This document shows, piece after piece, positions 28,965-36,962 of a stretch of DNA of 64,000 bases (positions are counted from its first letter, which is position 1; every line of letters begins with the position of its first letter). The notes below the pieces were generated by a model that ran no database searches, was not told the DNA's origin, and saw nothing but the letters and a program-made list of their open reading frames with translations. Source of the DNA: Spirochaetota bacterium (GTDB taxonomy: Bacteria; Spirochaetota; Spirochaetia; Sphaerochaetales; Sphaerochaetaceae); the NCBI GenBank assembly GCA_023401595.1, contig JAEXDQ010000002.1, positions 33,761 to 97,760 of the forward strand, in the 5' to 3' direction. Position numbers and translations under genes: made by a program.

Positions 28965-29792
28965 TTACCGCTTATCAGCCGTCCTGCTGACAAAAGAAGA
29001 TGACCTGAGATACCCGTCCACCGCTTCAAGCACGCCGCCCGCGACCGCACGAGCCTTGTCGCTGACTGTATGGATGAACTCCTGGTTCCCCCGCGGATCT
29101 ATGTCCCCCACCTTGAAACCGGGGGTCACTTCCAGACCGTCATGGAGCAAGCCTCTCAGCACCCCGTCGATGGTCGCCTTGACCGGGCGGGAGTCCTCGC
29201 CGACCGTCGCCACCACATCGTCGGCATGGACAAGGTCGCCGATCTCGCAGACGGTTCTGAACACCCCTTCGCAAGGAGCCCGCAGCACGCGATCCGCTCC
29301 ATGGCCGGCGATCACACCGGGAATCCCCGTATTGGGGGCGGCGGAACCATTTCTGATGACGGTTCCCAAGTAATGGCCGCGCTGCGTCTCGACCACGCAG
29401 TGGCAGTCGATCCCCGCCCTGAAGCCAGGCCCCAAGGCGACGACGAAAGGAGCCATCGTAATCTTCGTACCCATATTACGCTTGGCGAGAATAGCGTCGA
29501 TGAGTACCGCAGGGTGGAACGCTTCGATGGTGGAGCCCTTCGGATCGGCTAGCACAGGGATGTTTCCTGACACCAACGCGCTGAGGGCCGCCGGAACGCT
29601 ATCAACCTTGACGGCCCGGACGCCCTCCACCACGCAACTGCCGGAAAACAACGCTTCCGCGAACGCTACGGTACGGCGAATCACGGTCGGACGTTCGACG
29701 TCCAGGGCCACCACCATCAACCCGGCCCGGTACAATCTGAGAATAGTCCCCGTCGCCAAATCCCCTGCGCCACGCACAACTACGATATCCAT
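28965..29792 (-). CDS. yqeB: YqeB/EF2563-type selenium-dependent molybdenum hydroxylase system protein
   Basis: A 275-residue protein of the EF2563 family, which co-occurs with selenium-dependent molybdenum hydroxylases. The N-terminus VVVRGAGDLATGTILRLYRAG is a Rossmann-like motif characteristic of the group; KITMAPFVVALGPGFRAG and ETQRGHYLGTVIRNGSA are further family blocks. Biochemistry is not settled; it is thought to help insert or mature the labile selenium cofactor. It is the last gene of the yedE-…-selD-yqeC-yqeB unit, 13 bp after yqeC. Confidence 0.92.
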   Translation of the reverse strand: MDIVVVRGAGDLATGTILRLYRAGLMVVALDVERPTVIRRTVAFAEALFSGSCVVEGVRAVKVDSVPAALSALVSGNIPVLADPKGSTIEAFHPAVLIDAILAKRNMGTKITMAPFVVALGPGFRAGIDCHCVVETQRGHYLGTVIRNGSAAPNTGIPGVIAGHGADRVLRAPCEGVFRTVCEIGDLVHADDVVATVGEDSRPVKATIDGVLRGLLHDGLEVTPGFKVGDIDPRGNQEFIHTVSDKARAVAGGVLEAVDGYLRSSSFVSRTADKR

Positions 29793-29804
29793 TATATTCC
29801 CCTT

Positions 29805-30542
29805 TCACACGCCAACGGGCTCTCCATACACAACGTCCTTTTCCACCGAACCATACAGGTGTCCGGTTCCAAGCGACGCCATGGTCCGCGCCAGACGTTC
29901 GGGAGCCAGTATATCACATTGATTGAAGAACACCACTCCCCGACGATCCGCGCCACCATCGGAATCGGCGAAACCCTTGCGAATCCCCTCGTCCAGCCGC
30001 AGCAGATTCAATATCGTCCGTTCTGAGACCGTGGCATCGGTATCGGCGCTCGCATCAAGATATGCGCCGTAATTGAACACCGTGGCGTCGTCCAACGGCC
30101 GGTCCAGCGCGGACATGCCGGCTATCGCGACGACATCCGTAGTGAAACGGGGAATGACGGGATCCCAGGGGTTATGGTATTTCAGAGGAAGCCCCCGCGA
30201 TCCGTCGGCTTCCATCAGCACGGCATCGTATCCATCCGCTATCTCCGCAAGCAGGGCAAGCTCGGGAGAACGGACCTTCCGACCATCATACGTCATCGCG
30301 AAGAAAACCCGTTCCCCGCAGTGCGGGACATGGTCGTATGAATCGAGCTGGACGACATCGCACCCATAGTCCAGCTCATACGGGCTTCGCACCTTAGTCG
30401 TAGTAGTCATGAGAACCGAACGTCCACGCCGGGCATACTCCTCGGCGAGGACGATCATCAGGGAGGTCTTTCCCCCGCAACCGGTGATGGCTATCCGTGG
30501 ACGGGAGCCAAACCGAGCCGCAAGCAACTCCATCAGAGCCAT
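29805..30542 (-). CDS. yqeC: YqeC-type selenium-dependent hydroxylase accessory protein
   Basis: A 245-residue P-loop protein. The nucleotide-binding motif is ITGCGGKTSLM and is followed by VLMTTTTKV, with VLMEADGSRGLPLKYH as a family signature. YqeC belongs to the partner set of selenium-dependent molybdenum hydroxylases. The start at 30542 lies next to the selD stop with GGAGG upstream (inside the selD end); a longer frame adds 20 residues but overlaps selD. Probably translationally coupled to selD. Confidence 0.92.
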   Translation of the reverse strand: MALMELLAARFGSRPRIAITGCGGKTSLMIVLAEEYARRGRSVLMTTTTKVRSPYELDYGCDVVQLDSYDHVPHCGERVFFAMTYDGRKVRSPELALLAEIADGYDAVLMEADGSRGLPLKYHNPWDPVIPRFTTDVVAIAGMSALDRPLDDATVFNYGAYLDASADTDATVSERTILNLLRLDEGIRKGFADSDGGADRRGVVFFNQCDILAPERLARTMASLGTGHLYGSVEKDVVYGEPVGV

Positions 30543-30543
30543 A

Positions 30544-31593
30544 TCACAGAACCTCCATGAAAATCTCCGGAGTTCCGTCTCCCTGCCGAACAGCATCCGC
30601 ATATCCGATGCATACGGCCTCAGGCATCCGTTTCAGATATTCCTGCGCCTGGGCCGACGGCAGGGCGAACAGCAGTCCGCCGGAGGTCTGCGGATCAAAG
30701 AGCAAATCACGCAGATTCTGCGGGACGGCGTCGGAAAACCTGACATGTGAGCCGGCGAAGTCAAGATTGTTGTACATGCCCTCCGGCAGAATACCCATGG
30801 CGGCATATTCAAGGACATCGGGCATCAGGGGGACTTTCCGAGAATCGATCACCAGACGGACTCCGCTTCCCTGGGCGACTTCCAGCCCATGTCCCATCAA
30901 TCCGAATCCGGTAATGTCGGTACAGGCGTGGACATCCAGTCCGTCGGCGGCTCGCTTCGCCTTGCGGTTGAGCGTCGTCATCCACCGAATGACAGCCTCT
31001 TGTGCAATGTTACTTGCGATTTCCGCTTTGACAGCCGTATTGAGGACACCGGCGCCAAGGGGTTTGGTCAGTATCAGGGAATCCCCCGCCTGCGCTCCCG
31101 TATTGCGCCAGACGCTTTCCGGTTTGGCGAAACCGGTGACACACAGGCCGTACTTCGGCGTAGGGTCGGCAATCGTGTGCCCTCCGGCGATAACCGCCCC
31201 GGCTTCCTTCACCTTGGAATAACCGCCTTCAAGAATCCGCTGCATCACGGAGATATCGAGACAGGAAGGGAAGCAAAGGAGGTTCATCGCAATGGAAGGT
31301 TCACCGCCCATCGCATAGACATCCGACAATGCGTTCGCCGCCGCGACCTGACCGAACAGGAAGGGATCGTCGACCATCGGAGGAAAAAAATCGACGGTCT
31401 GAATCATCGCGACATGTTCATCCACACGATAGACCAACGCATCGTCGGCGCTTTCAAAACCGACCAGCAGACGGGTGTCGGGTTCAAATTTCGGCAAGGC
31501 GTCCAGCACCTCCCGCAACAGGGCGGGAGCCAGCTTCGCGGCGCATCCAGAGGTCTTTACCATGGATGTCAGGCGGATATCGGATTCCTTCAT
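30544..31593 (-). CDS. selD: Selenide, water dikinase (selenophosphate synthase)
   Basis: Makes selenophosphate from selenide and ATP, the selenium donor for Sec, selenouridine and the labile Mo-hydroxylase cofactor. The 349 residues include the active-site pair Cys17/Lys20 (KTSGCAAK), the same numbering as E. coli SelD, so this version uses Cys and not Sec. ATP-site Asp residues are in FESADDALVY and VDFFPP. Start 31593 follows GGGAGG. It overlaps nothing upstream but is only 2 bp from the DUF3343 stop. Genes for Sec synthesis (selA, selB) are not in the window. Confidence 0.96.
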   Translation of the reverse strand: MKESDIRLTSMVKTSGCAAKLAPALLREVLDALPKFEPDTRLLVGFESADDALVYRVDEHVAMIQTVDFFPPMVDDPFLFGQVAAANALSDVYAMGGEPSIAMNLLCFPSCLDISVMQRILEGGYSKVKEAGAVIAGGHTIADPTPKYGLCVTGFAKPESVWRNTGAQAGDSLILTKPLGAGVLNTAVKAEIASNIAQEAVIRWMTTLNRKAKRAADGLDVHACTDITGFGLMGHGLEVAQGSGVRLVIDSRKVPLMPDVLEYAAMGILPEGMYNNLDFAGSHVRFSDAVPQNLRDLLFDPQTSGGLLFALPSAQAQEYLKRMPEAVCIGYADAVRQGDGTPEIFMEVL

Positions 31594-31594
31594 G

Positions 31595-31834
31595 CTACTT
31601 CCTCCCATTCATTCGTGTCGCCGTATCGCCTTCAATCCGGTATATGCCGTCAAGCGCGTCGTTCTCATACCCGATATCCCATGAATCAGCCTCGAACCGG
31701 ACACAAGTCCCGCAAGAAGAACTCAGGAACCGTGGGACGGGCATCAGTTTACAGGGGCATCCCCTTCCAGAACAATAGCGATGGAAGGAGACGGCCCCGT
31801 AATGGGTAAAGAACGTGGCGATGTACGTAGACAT
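31595..31834 (-). CDS. DUF3343 family protein, putative Se/S carrier
   Basis: A 79-residue protein with Cys-rich segments RYCSGRGCPCKLMP and SSSCGTCVRF. DUF3343 proteins are small, cytoplasmic and strongly linked to selenium or sulfur mobilisation genes; a role as Se/S carrier is suggested by the Cys motifs and context only. It starts 10 bp after the TusA-like stop with AAGGTG upstream, and ends 2 bp before the selD start. Confidence 0.82.
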   Translation of the reverse strand: MSTYIATFFTHYGAVSFHRYCSGRGCPCKLMPVPRFLSSSCGTCVRFEADSWDIGYENDALDGIYRIEGDTATRMNGRK

Positions 31835-31844
31835 CGGATCACCT

Positions 31845-32057
31845 TCAATCCTTTTTCAACGTGAGACGGAACTCACCGGGGGCGATTTCCTCGGACACGA
31901 CGGAATAACCGCTATGCCCGGCGAATCTCGTCACATTCTCCAATGCGGCCCGATGATTCACCAGTACGCACAATTCATTGATCTTTGTATCCGTCGCACG
32001 TTTCGTCATGATGACGGGCTGCGGACAGGGCAACCCTCTTGCGTCAATCTCTTTCAT
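31845..32057 (-). CDS. TusA/SirA-like sulfurtransferase (selenium-associated)
   Basis: A 70-residue protein. RGLPCPQPVI carries the CPxP motif whose Cys accepts sulfur or selenium as persulfide/perselenide. In YedE/selD loci, YedF/TusA-like proteins are presumed to pass selenium from a desulfurase to SelD. The true start is the ATG at 32057; a much longer open frame upstream overlaps yedE and is a shadow. It lies 11 bp after the yedE stop. Confidence 0.88.
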   Translation of the reverse strand: MKEIDARGLPCPQPVIMTKRATDTKINELCVLVNHRAALENVTRFAGHSGYSVVSEEIAPGEFRLTLKKD

Positions 32058-32068
32058 CTTCCATTCCC

Positions 32069-33142
32069 TCACTTTCCGGAAAGTCCCGTTTCCGATTTCG
32101 TATTGCATACCGCGACCGTCACCATGACGGCAAGTCCAAGAATCGTGGCGACCTGACCATACAAGGTGGGACCCGCGGCGGAAGACGCCAGCTTGAAATT
32201 GTGTGCGAACGCACCGCCGACCAACAGGCCAAGCACAGTAATGGCGCTGTCGGCGTTCCCTTCTCCCGCCAGAACCAGCTGACGCAACGGACAGCCGCCC
32301 AGCAGCACGCTGCCGAAGCCGACGACGAGCATTCCGATGAAGTTCCACAGTCCGTCGGTATGAGCGACAGGCTGGTTGGCAAAACCGAACTGGAACGCGC
32401 CTGTCGCGAGATTGAGTACCAGTATCGTCAGGAAAATCGATACGAAGCCGGTCAGCAACGTCCAGTCCCTAAACAGGATGGTATCACGGATACCGCCTAC
32501 CATGCAGAGGCGAGTCCGCTGAGCCAGCGCACCGACGACCAGACCCGCGATCAGCGACGCCCAGATGGGGGCGTGCATCGCCCCCGGCCCGCTGACGCTG
32601 AAGATCAACAACGAGGGGACGAAAACAAGAATCACCAGCAACAGGAGGTTGATGGCGGGCAACGCGACGCCTTCCAGCATCGGAAGCTGATAGTTCCGTT
32701 TCAACGAGAATCCCCGGTTCAGGAAAAACACTCCTCCCCATATTCCGGCGATGAAACCAACCAGCCCCACCAAGGCGTTGAGGTCGCCGCCGGCCAGACG
32801 GATGATCATGCGGAACGGACATCCCAGGAACATCAGGGCCCCGACCATCACAAAGAATCCAAGGATGAACCGGAGCATCGGAGAAGAACCACCCCGAGGT
32901 GAAAATTCCTTTTTCATCAGCGCCACAATGAACGAACCAAGGACGAGCCCGATGATTTCAGGCCGCACGTACTGAACGACCTCCGCACGCTGCAAGCCCA
33001 CCCCTCCCGCGATATCGCGCACGAAGCAGGCGATGCAGAACCCCATGTTCCGAGGATTGCCCAACAGCACGAGGGCGAACGAAACCGCTCCGATGACGAC
33101 ACCGGCGACAAGCAGCCGCTTTTTTTCCTTCGAGAAAACCAT
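32069..33142 (-). CDS. yedE: YedE-type putative selenium transporter
   Basis: A 357-residue inner-membrane protein of the YeeE/YedE family with about ten hydrophobic segments. Conserved Cys motifs FLGCPFRM and LGGCPLRQL lie on putative pore re-entrant loops. Family members move thiosulfate or, in selenium loci, selenium species. The ATG at 33142 is chosen because GGAGGA precedes it; the frame extends four codons to a TTG that would contain that Shine-Dalgarno. First gene of the minus-strand selenium unit, divergent from a class V aminotransferase. Confidence 0.9.
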   Translation of the reverse strand: MVFSKEKKRLLVAGVVIGAVSFALVLLGNPRNMGFCIACFVRDIAGGVGLQRAEVVQYVRPEIIGLVLGSFIVALMKKEFSPRGGSSPMLRFILGFFVMVGALMFLGCPFRMIIRLAGGDLNALVGLVGFIAGIWGGVFFLNRGFSLKRNYQLPMLEGVALPAINLLLLVILVFVPSLLIFSVSGPGAMHAPIWASLIAGLVVGALAQRTRLCMVGGIRDTILFRDWTLLTGFVSIFLTILVLNLATGAFQFGFANQPVAHTDGLWNFIGMLVVGFGSVLLGGCPLRQLVLAGEGNADSAITVLGLLVGGAFAHNFKLASSAAGPTLYGQVATILGLAVMVTVAVCNTKSETGLSGK

Positions 33143-33243
33143 ATTGTCCTCCAAACCAATTCAGCAATTAAGCACTTATGTTGTACCATTATTTTTCAAA
33201 TAACACAATGGAAATTTTCGTCGGCTCGTGCTACCATTGTTCC

Positions 33244-34377
33244 ATGCGTCGAATCTACATGGACAATGCCAGCACCAGCTTTCCCAAAGCTCCCGGCGTC
33301 GCGCAGGCGATGTCGGACTTCATTCTCAACAACGGCTGCAACATCAACCGGGGAGATTATCAACAGGCCTATGAGGCCGCCGATATGGTGTTCGACACCC
33401 GCCAGCGTCTAGCCTCATTGTTCAATGCGCCGAAATCCGAGAACGTCGTCTACACAGCGAACGTGACGACGGCCTTGAACTTCCTGATAAAAGGATTGTT
33501 CCGCCCAGGAGACCATGTACTCGTCTCATCCATGGAACACAACGCGGTGATGCGTCCGCTCGTGCAGCTGGAACATAGGGGCGTCGTGTTTTCCCGTATT
33601 CCCTGTACGGAGCAAGGCGAATTGCAATTAGGGATGATTGATGAAATGATAGCACCAAACACCAAGGCAATCATCATGACCCATGCATCAAACGTCTGCG
33701 GTACTATCATGCCGCTTGCAGAAGTCGGAGAAATCGCCCATAGGCACGGGTTGTCCCTGATTGTCGACGCGGCGCAGACGGCGGGGATTCTCCCGATAGA
33801 CATGACGGCGATGCAGATTGACGCCCTCTGCTTTACCGGACACAAAGGCTTGCGCGGCCCCCAGGGGACAGGAGGGTTCATCATCTCCGATGAGCTGGCC
33901 CAACGCTTGGAACCGTTGATATCGGGGGGGACGGGCTCCATGAGCGACAGTGAAGAAATCCCACGCCTGCTGCCAGACCGTTTTGAAGCGGGAACCTTGA
34001 ACCTACCGGGAATCACAGGACTCCATGCCGCATTGGATACCATGCGCTTGGAACGGCAGGAATCCCAAACATGCCGTTTCCTTGAAGGGTTACGCATGAT
34101 TCCCGATATAGCCTTGAAAGGACTTGACCGGCTGCAAGGGCGGGTGGCGGTTTTCGGGGTCGATTTCCTGCGGAGGGACAACGCGCAGGTCGCCGCGTCG
34201 CTTGATGAACGCTACGGAATCATGACCCGCGTAGGCCTTCATTGCGCACCTGCGGCGCACAAGACGCTCGGAACGTTCCCCACCGGTCTCGTGCGATTTT
34301 CCTTCGGCCATTCAACCACGATGGAGGATGTGGAATATACGCTTGAGGCATTGCGGGAAATCGTGGGAGAATACTGA
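33244..34377 (+). CDS. Class V aminotransferase, cysteine desulfurase/selenocysteine lyase-like
   Basis: A 377-residue PLP enzyme. The N-terminus MRRIYMDNASTSFPKAP is typical; the PLP Lys is in ALCFTGHKGLRGPQGTG; HASNVCGTIMP and VDAAQTAGILP are cofactor contacts. The late Cys motif TRVGLHCAPAAHKTLG is the group II CsdB-like catalytic loop. It probably releases Se (or S) from selenocysteine/cysteine for SelD. Start 33244 is by family alignment; the Shine-Dalgarno is poor and two in-frame ATGs lie upstream (33178, 33208). Divergent from yedE, and followed after a repeat array by an XdhC-like gene. Confidence 0.9.
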   Translation: MRRIYMDNASTSFPKAPGVAQAMSDFILNNGCNINRGDYQQAYEAADMVFDTRQRLASLFNAPKSENVVYTANVTTALNFLIKGLFRPGDHVLVSSMEHNAVMRPLVQLEHRGVVFSRIPCTEQGELQLGMIDEMIAPNTKAIIMTHASNVCGTIMPLAEVGEIAHRHGLSLIVDAAQTAGILPIDMTAMQIDALCFTGHKGLRGPQGTGGFIISDELAQRLEPLISGGTGSMSDSEEIPRLLPDRFEAGTLNLPGITGLHAALDTMRLERQESQTCRFLEGLRMIPDIALKGLDRLQGRVAVFGVDFLRRDNAQVAASLDERYGIMTRVGLHCAPAAHKTLGTFPTGLVRFSFGHSTTMEDVEYTLEALREIVGEY

Positions 34378-34712
34378 GGTAACCCTACGCACCGTCAGAA
34401 CGACTGTGCGACCAAGGATGCCGAACGGGGACAGTACATTGGGTACGGCCCCGTGAGAAAGACGCCGGGCACGACACATTGCCAGACCAGAAGACCTGCG
34501 AAGGGAAATGCGGCGCGACCAAGGATGCCGAACGGGGACAGTACATTGGGTACGACCCCGTGAGAAAGACGCCGGGCACGACACATTGCCGGACCAGAAG
34601 ACCTGCGAAGGGCAATGCGACACGCCCAAGGATGCCGAACGGGGACAGTACACCGGTACGGCCCCGTGAGAAAGACGCCGGGCACGACACATTGCCCGAG
34701 CAGGAGAAGAGA
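34378..34712. repeat. 107-bp tandem repeat array 1 (upstream of XdhC-like gene)
   Basis: Three copies with anchors ACCAAGGATG at 34411 and 34518 and the equivalent at 34625, exactly 107 bp apart; the last copy is truncated near 34703. Each copy holds a hairpin GGGG-ACA-GTAC-(ATTGG or ACCG)-GTAC-GG-CCCC. The last unit ends with CCCGAGCAGGAGAAGAG, which is also the Shine-Dalgarno of the gene starting at 34713. All three forward frames are open through the array because 107 is not a multiple of three and stops are rare; I treat this as non-coding. Confidence 0.88.
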
Positions 34713-35681
34713 ATGAAAGAAGATAATAATAAGAACCAACCCATTTTCCACCGCCTAACCGAGGGCCCCGTCACACTATATACATATATCGACGGCCCGA
34801 AGGCAGGCGGAAATGTCGAGGTGGAACCGTCTTTTCAGACGCCGCAACTCCCCGCCATTTTTGAATACCAAGGAAACAAGGTCTTTGGTGAGACGCTGGC
34901 GTTGCAGAAACGAATCGTCGTATTTGGTTGCGGACATGTCGGTACGGCCCTGTACAAGTTGGCCCGATTCGTGGGATATCCCGTTACCATGGTCGATGAC
35001 CGCTCAGAATTCGCCATACAGGAACGGTTCCCGGAAGCCAAGGTAATTTGCGAGCCATACGATACGCTGTTCACACCCGGACGTTTCGGTGCCGAAGCCT
35101 GCTTTGTGATTGTTACCCGCGGTCACTCCTACGATGCCTTCTGTCTTGAAAGAGCGTTGGACGAACCCCACGCCTACGTAGGGATGATGGGTAGCGCCGG
35201 CAAAGTCGCCATCACCCGCAGAAATCTTCTGGAAAAAGGGGTAGATGAAAACCGGCTCGCCGCCGTCCACGCTCCGATCGGCCTCTCCATCGGCGCAAAC
35301 ACGCCCGAAGAAATCGCGATCTCCATCCTTGCGGAGATCATGCAGTCCACTGGTAGGCAAAAGCATGTTGGAGAATGTCCCGCCGAAGTATTCCAAGCCA
35401 TCGAAAAGCGAACCGAAGCCGGAGTAGAAATCATCATCGTTGAACGAAGCGGTTCTGCGCCCCGTTCGGTCGGAAGCCGGATGTTCGTTACGCAGGATAC
35501 TCAGACAGGCTCCGTCGGCGGGGGCCCCATCGAAGCGAAAGCCATTGAAAAAGCGAGGGAGCTGCTCCAGACGGGCGGTACGGCCCATACTGAACATTAC
35601 TCGTTGAGCAATGCGGGAGCGCAGAGCATCGGCATGGTCTGCGGTGGTGCGGTAACGCTGTTGTTTGTACCAAGACCGTAG
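34713..35681 (+). CDS. XdhC/CoxI family protein, molybdenum hydroxylase maturation
   Basis: A 322-residue protein of the XdhC family, which sulfurates and delivers Mo cofactor to xanthine dehydrogenase-like enzymes; in selenium systems it is thought to help load the selenium ligand. The Rossmann part runs IVVFGCGHVGTALYKLARFVGYPVTMVDDR (segments) and VIVTRGHSYDAFCLERAL, AYVGMMGSAGKVAITRRNLLEKG. The XdhC_CoxI part (IIIVERSGSAPRSVGSRMFV, GSVGGGPIEA) is C-terminal, so domain order is swapped relative to many homologues. Start 34713 follows AGGAG; upstream extension runs into the repeat array. Confidence 0.9.
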   Translation: MKEDNNKNQPIFHRLTEGPVTLYTYIDGPKAGGNVEVEPSFQTPQLPAIFEYQGNKVFGETLALQKRIVVFGCGHVGTALYKLARFVGYPVTMVDDRSEFAIQERFPEAKVICEPYDTLFTPGRFGAEACFVIVTRGHSYDAFCLERALDEPHAYVGMMGSAGKVAITRRNLLEKGVDENRLAAVHAPIGLSIGANTPEEIAISILAEIMQSTGRQKHVGECPAEVFQAIEKRTEAGVEIIIVERSGSAPRSVGSRMFVTQDTQTGSVGGGPIEAKAIEKARELLQTGGTAHTEHYSLSNAGAQSIGMVCGGAVTLLFVPRP

Positions 35682-35774
35682 ACTATAGCGCCAGCAATAG
35701 CTTGACATAAGACTTTCCCTCTTGGCTTCTTATCCCTCTTGGAACGAGAGGGGTATGTCTGTGTCTGTACCATT

Positions 35775-36326
35775 TCAAAAAACGAAACCGCCACCTACAT
35801 GAGGGGCGAGCTTGAACGTCTTGTTCTCCCAGTCAAAGGACGCACCCGCCCCTATGGTGAAATAAGAATATTCACCTCCCCGCAGTATATACCCAAGGTC
35901 GCAGGCGATTCCTATCGTGTTCCATCGCTTGTATGTCAGCTCTTCGGGAAAACGGTCGTTGGACTCGGCCTCCTGATAGAACGAATGGTTCATGCCGGCC
36001 ATTACGAAAAGACCTTGATCGCCGAACAGCTTCACATACGAAATCCCGTATTGCAGGTCAAACCGATGGTCACCATGGAGGGATAGGTACGAAATCGGCA
36101 TGAGGAAGTCCCCTGACACGAACAGGCCGACCCTCTCGGCATCGAATGGGAACACAGTCACGGTCAGTCCCGGCCCGATAGCCCCGACATACGAATTTCC
36201 CCCATAAGTCCGGGAATAATCACGGTCGGCCTGGAAATCGGCGCCGATCCAAATCTCAGGAGCGGCGGCAAGGGGAAGCAAGAAGACCGGCAGAACAAGC
36301 AGGAATAGAAGCACGGCTTTCTTCAT
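35775..36326 (-). CDS. Predicted outer-membrane/exported protein
   Basis: 183 residues with a strong signal peptide (MKKAVLLFLLVLPVFLLPL, cleavage near AAA). The mature part alternates polar and aromatic residues (GGNSYVGAIGPGLTVTVFPF, HRFDLQYGISYVKLF) and ends in GGGFVF with a terminal Phe, which is the BAM recognition style of beta-barrel proteins. No family is recognised. ATG overlaps the stop of the preceding gene (ATGA). Last of four exported-protein genes in one unit. Confidence 0.65.
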   Translation of the reverse strand: MKKAVLLFLLVLPVFLLPLAAAPEIWIGADFQADRDYSRTYGGNSYVGAIGPGLTVTVFPFDAERVGLFVSGDFLMPISYLSLHGDHRFDLQYGISYVKLFGDQGLFVMAGMNHSFYQEAESNDRFPEELTYKRWNTIGIACDLGYILRGGEYSYFTIGAGASFDWENKTFKLAPHVGGGFVF

Positions 36327-36955
36327 TTTCCACCCCCGAAACGGACTCCGCCGCTAATAAAGGGGGCGGCCGTCATCATGAAGAACGGTACTTCGTATGG
36401 CAACGGGCCAGCGGGGGTATATTTGCGGAAATGAAGATCATAGTGAAGACCGGCCGAAAGGAAAGTACTGTCAGGAAACAGGAACGTCAGCCTGGCTTCG
36501 GTCTGCAACCCCAGCGTGATATCTTTCCTAAAATCCAACGCACCAAGTTGGATGCGCATCGCCACAGCGAGCTCCAGCCAGTCCGTGAGGGACACTTTGA
36601 AGATCGGACCGACAGAACCGAACAGAGCCTGTACACCGGAGGTATCCATGACGACAGGCTCCCCTTTGCCGACCTGCTCAGTGTAGGAGAACGGAAGACG
36701 AAACGAAAGCGAGGCGGAAAGCCCCACCCGGCTCGCATCGCTAAAGAACATGTCGAGACCCAAGGTAGCTCCGACATCCCTCCGTTTTATGAAAGTCTTC
36801 GTATTGGATACGACGGGATCGGCGAAGGAATTGGTCATGTAGGCATACTCAACGCCCGCGGACGCATCCACCATCAGAGGGGCGGCGAGCAGTCCCGGCG
36901 AGAAGCATAGCGACACAAGCAGCAAAACAATCGGCAGCCTTCCGTTCATTTTCAT
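36323..36955 (-). CDS. Predicted outer-membrane/exported protein
   Basis: 210 residues; signal peptide MKMNGRLPIVLLLVSLCF ending near LLAAP. The mature chain shows barrel-like strands (VDASAGVEYAYMTNSF, SRVGLSASLSFRLPFSY, LELAVAMRIQLGAL, SFLSAGLHYDLHFRKY). No known family is recognised. It overlaps the following gene by 4 bp and starts 7 bp after the preceding one, so co-expression is very likely. Confidence 0.65.
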   Translation of the reverse strand: MKMNGRLPIVLLLVSLCFSPGLLAAPLMVDASAGVEYAYMTNSFADPVVSNTKTFIKRRDVGATLGLDMFFSDASRVGLSASLSFRLPFSYTEQVGKGEPVVMDTSGVQALFGSVGPIFKVSLTDWLELAVAMRIQLGALDFRKDITLGLQTEARLTFLFPDSTFLSAGLHYDLHFRKYTPAGPLPYEVPFFMMTAAPFISGGVRFGGGK

Positions 36956-36962
36956 TCCTCCC

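Noticed and set aside
30544..31593. Selenocysteine in SelD
   Set aside because: The active-site codon encodes Cys (TGC/TGT context, no in-frame TGA), so no recoding is needed.
34479..34712. N-terminal extension of the XdhC-like protein through the repeat array
   Set aside because: The array is open in all three frames, the peptide is repeat-derived, and an AGGAG precedes the ATG at 34713 where family homology starts.
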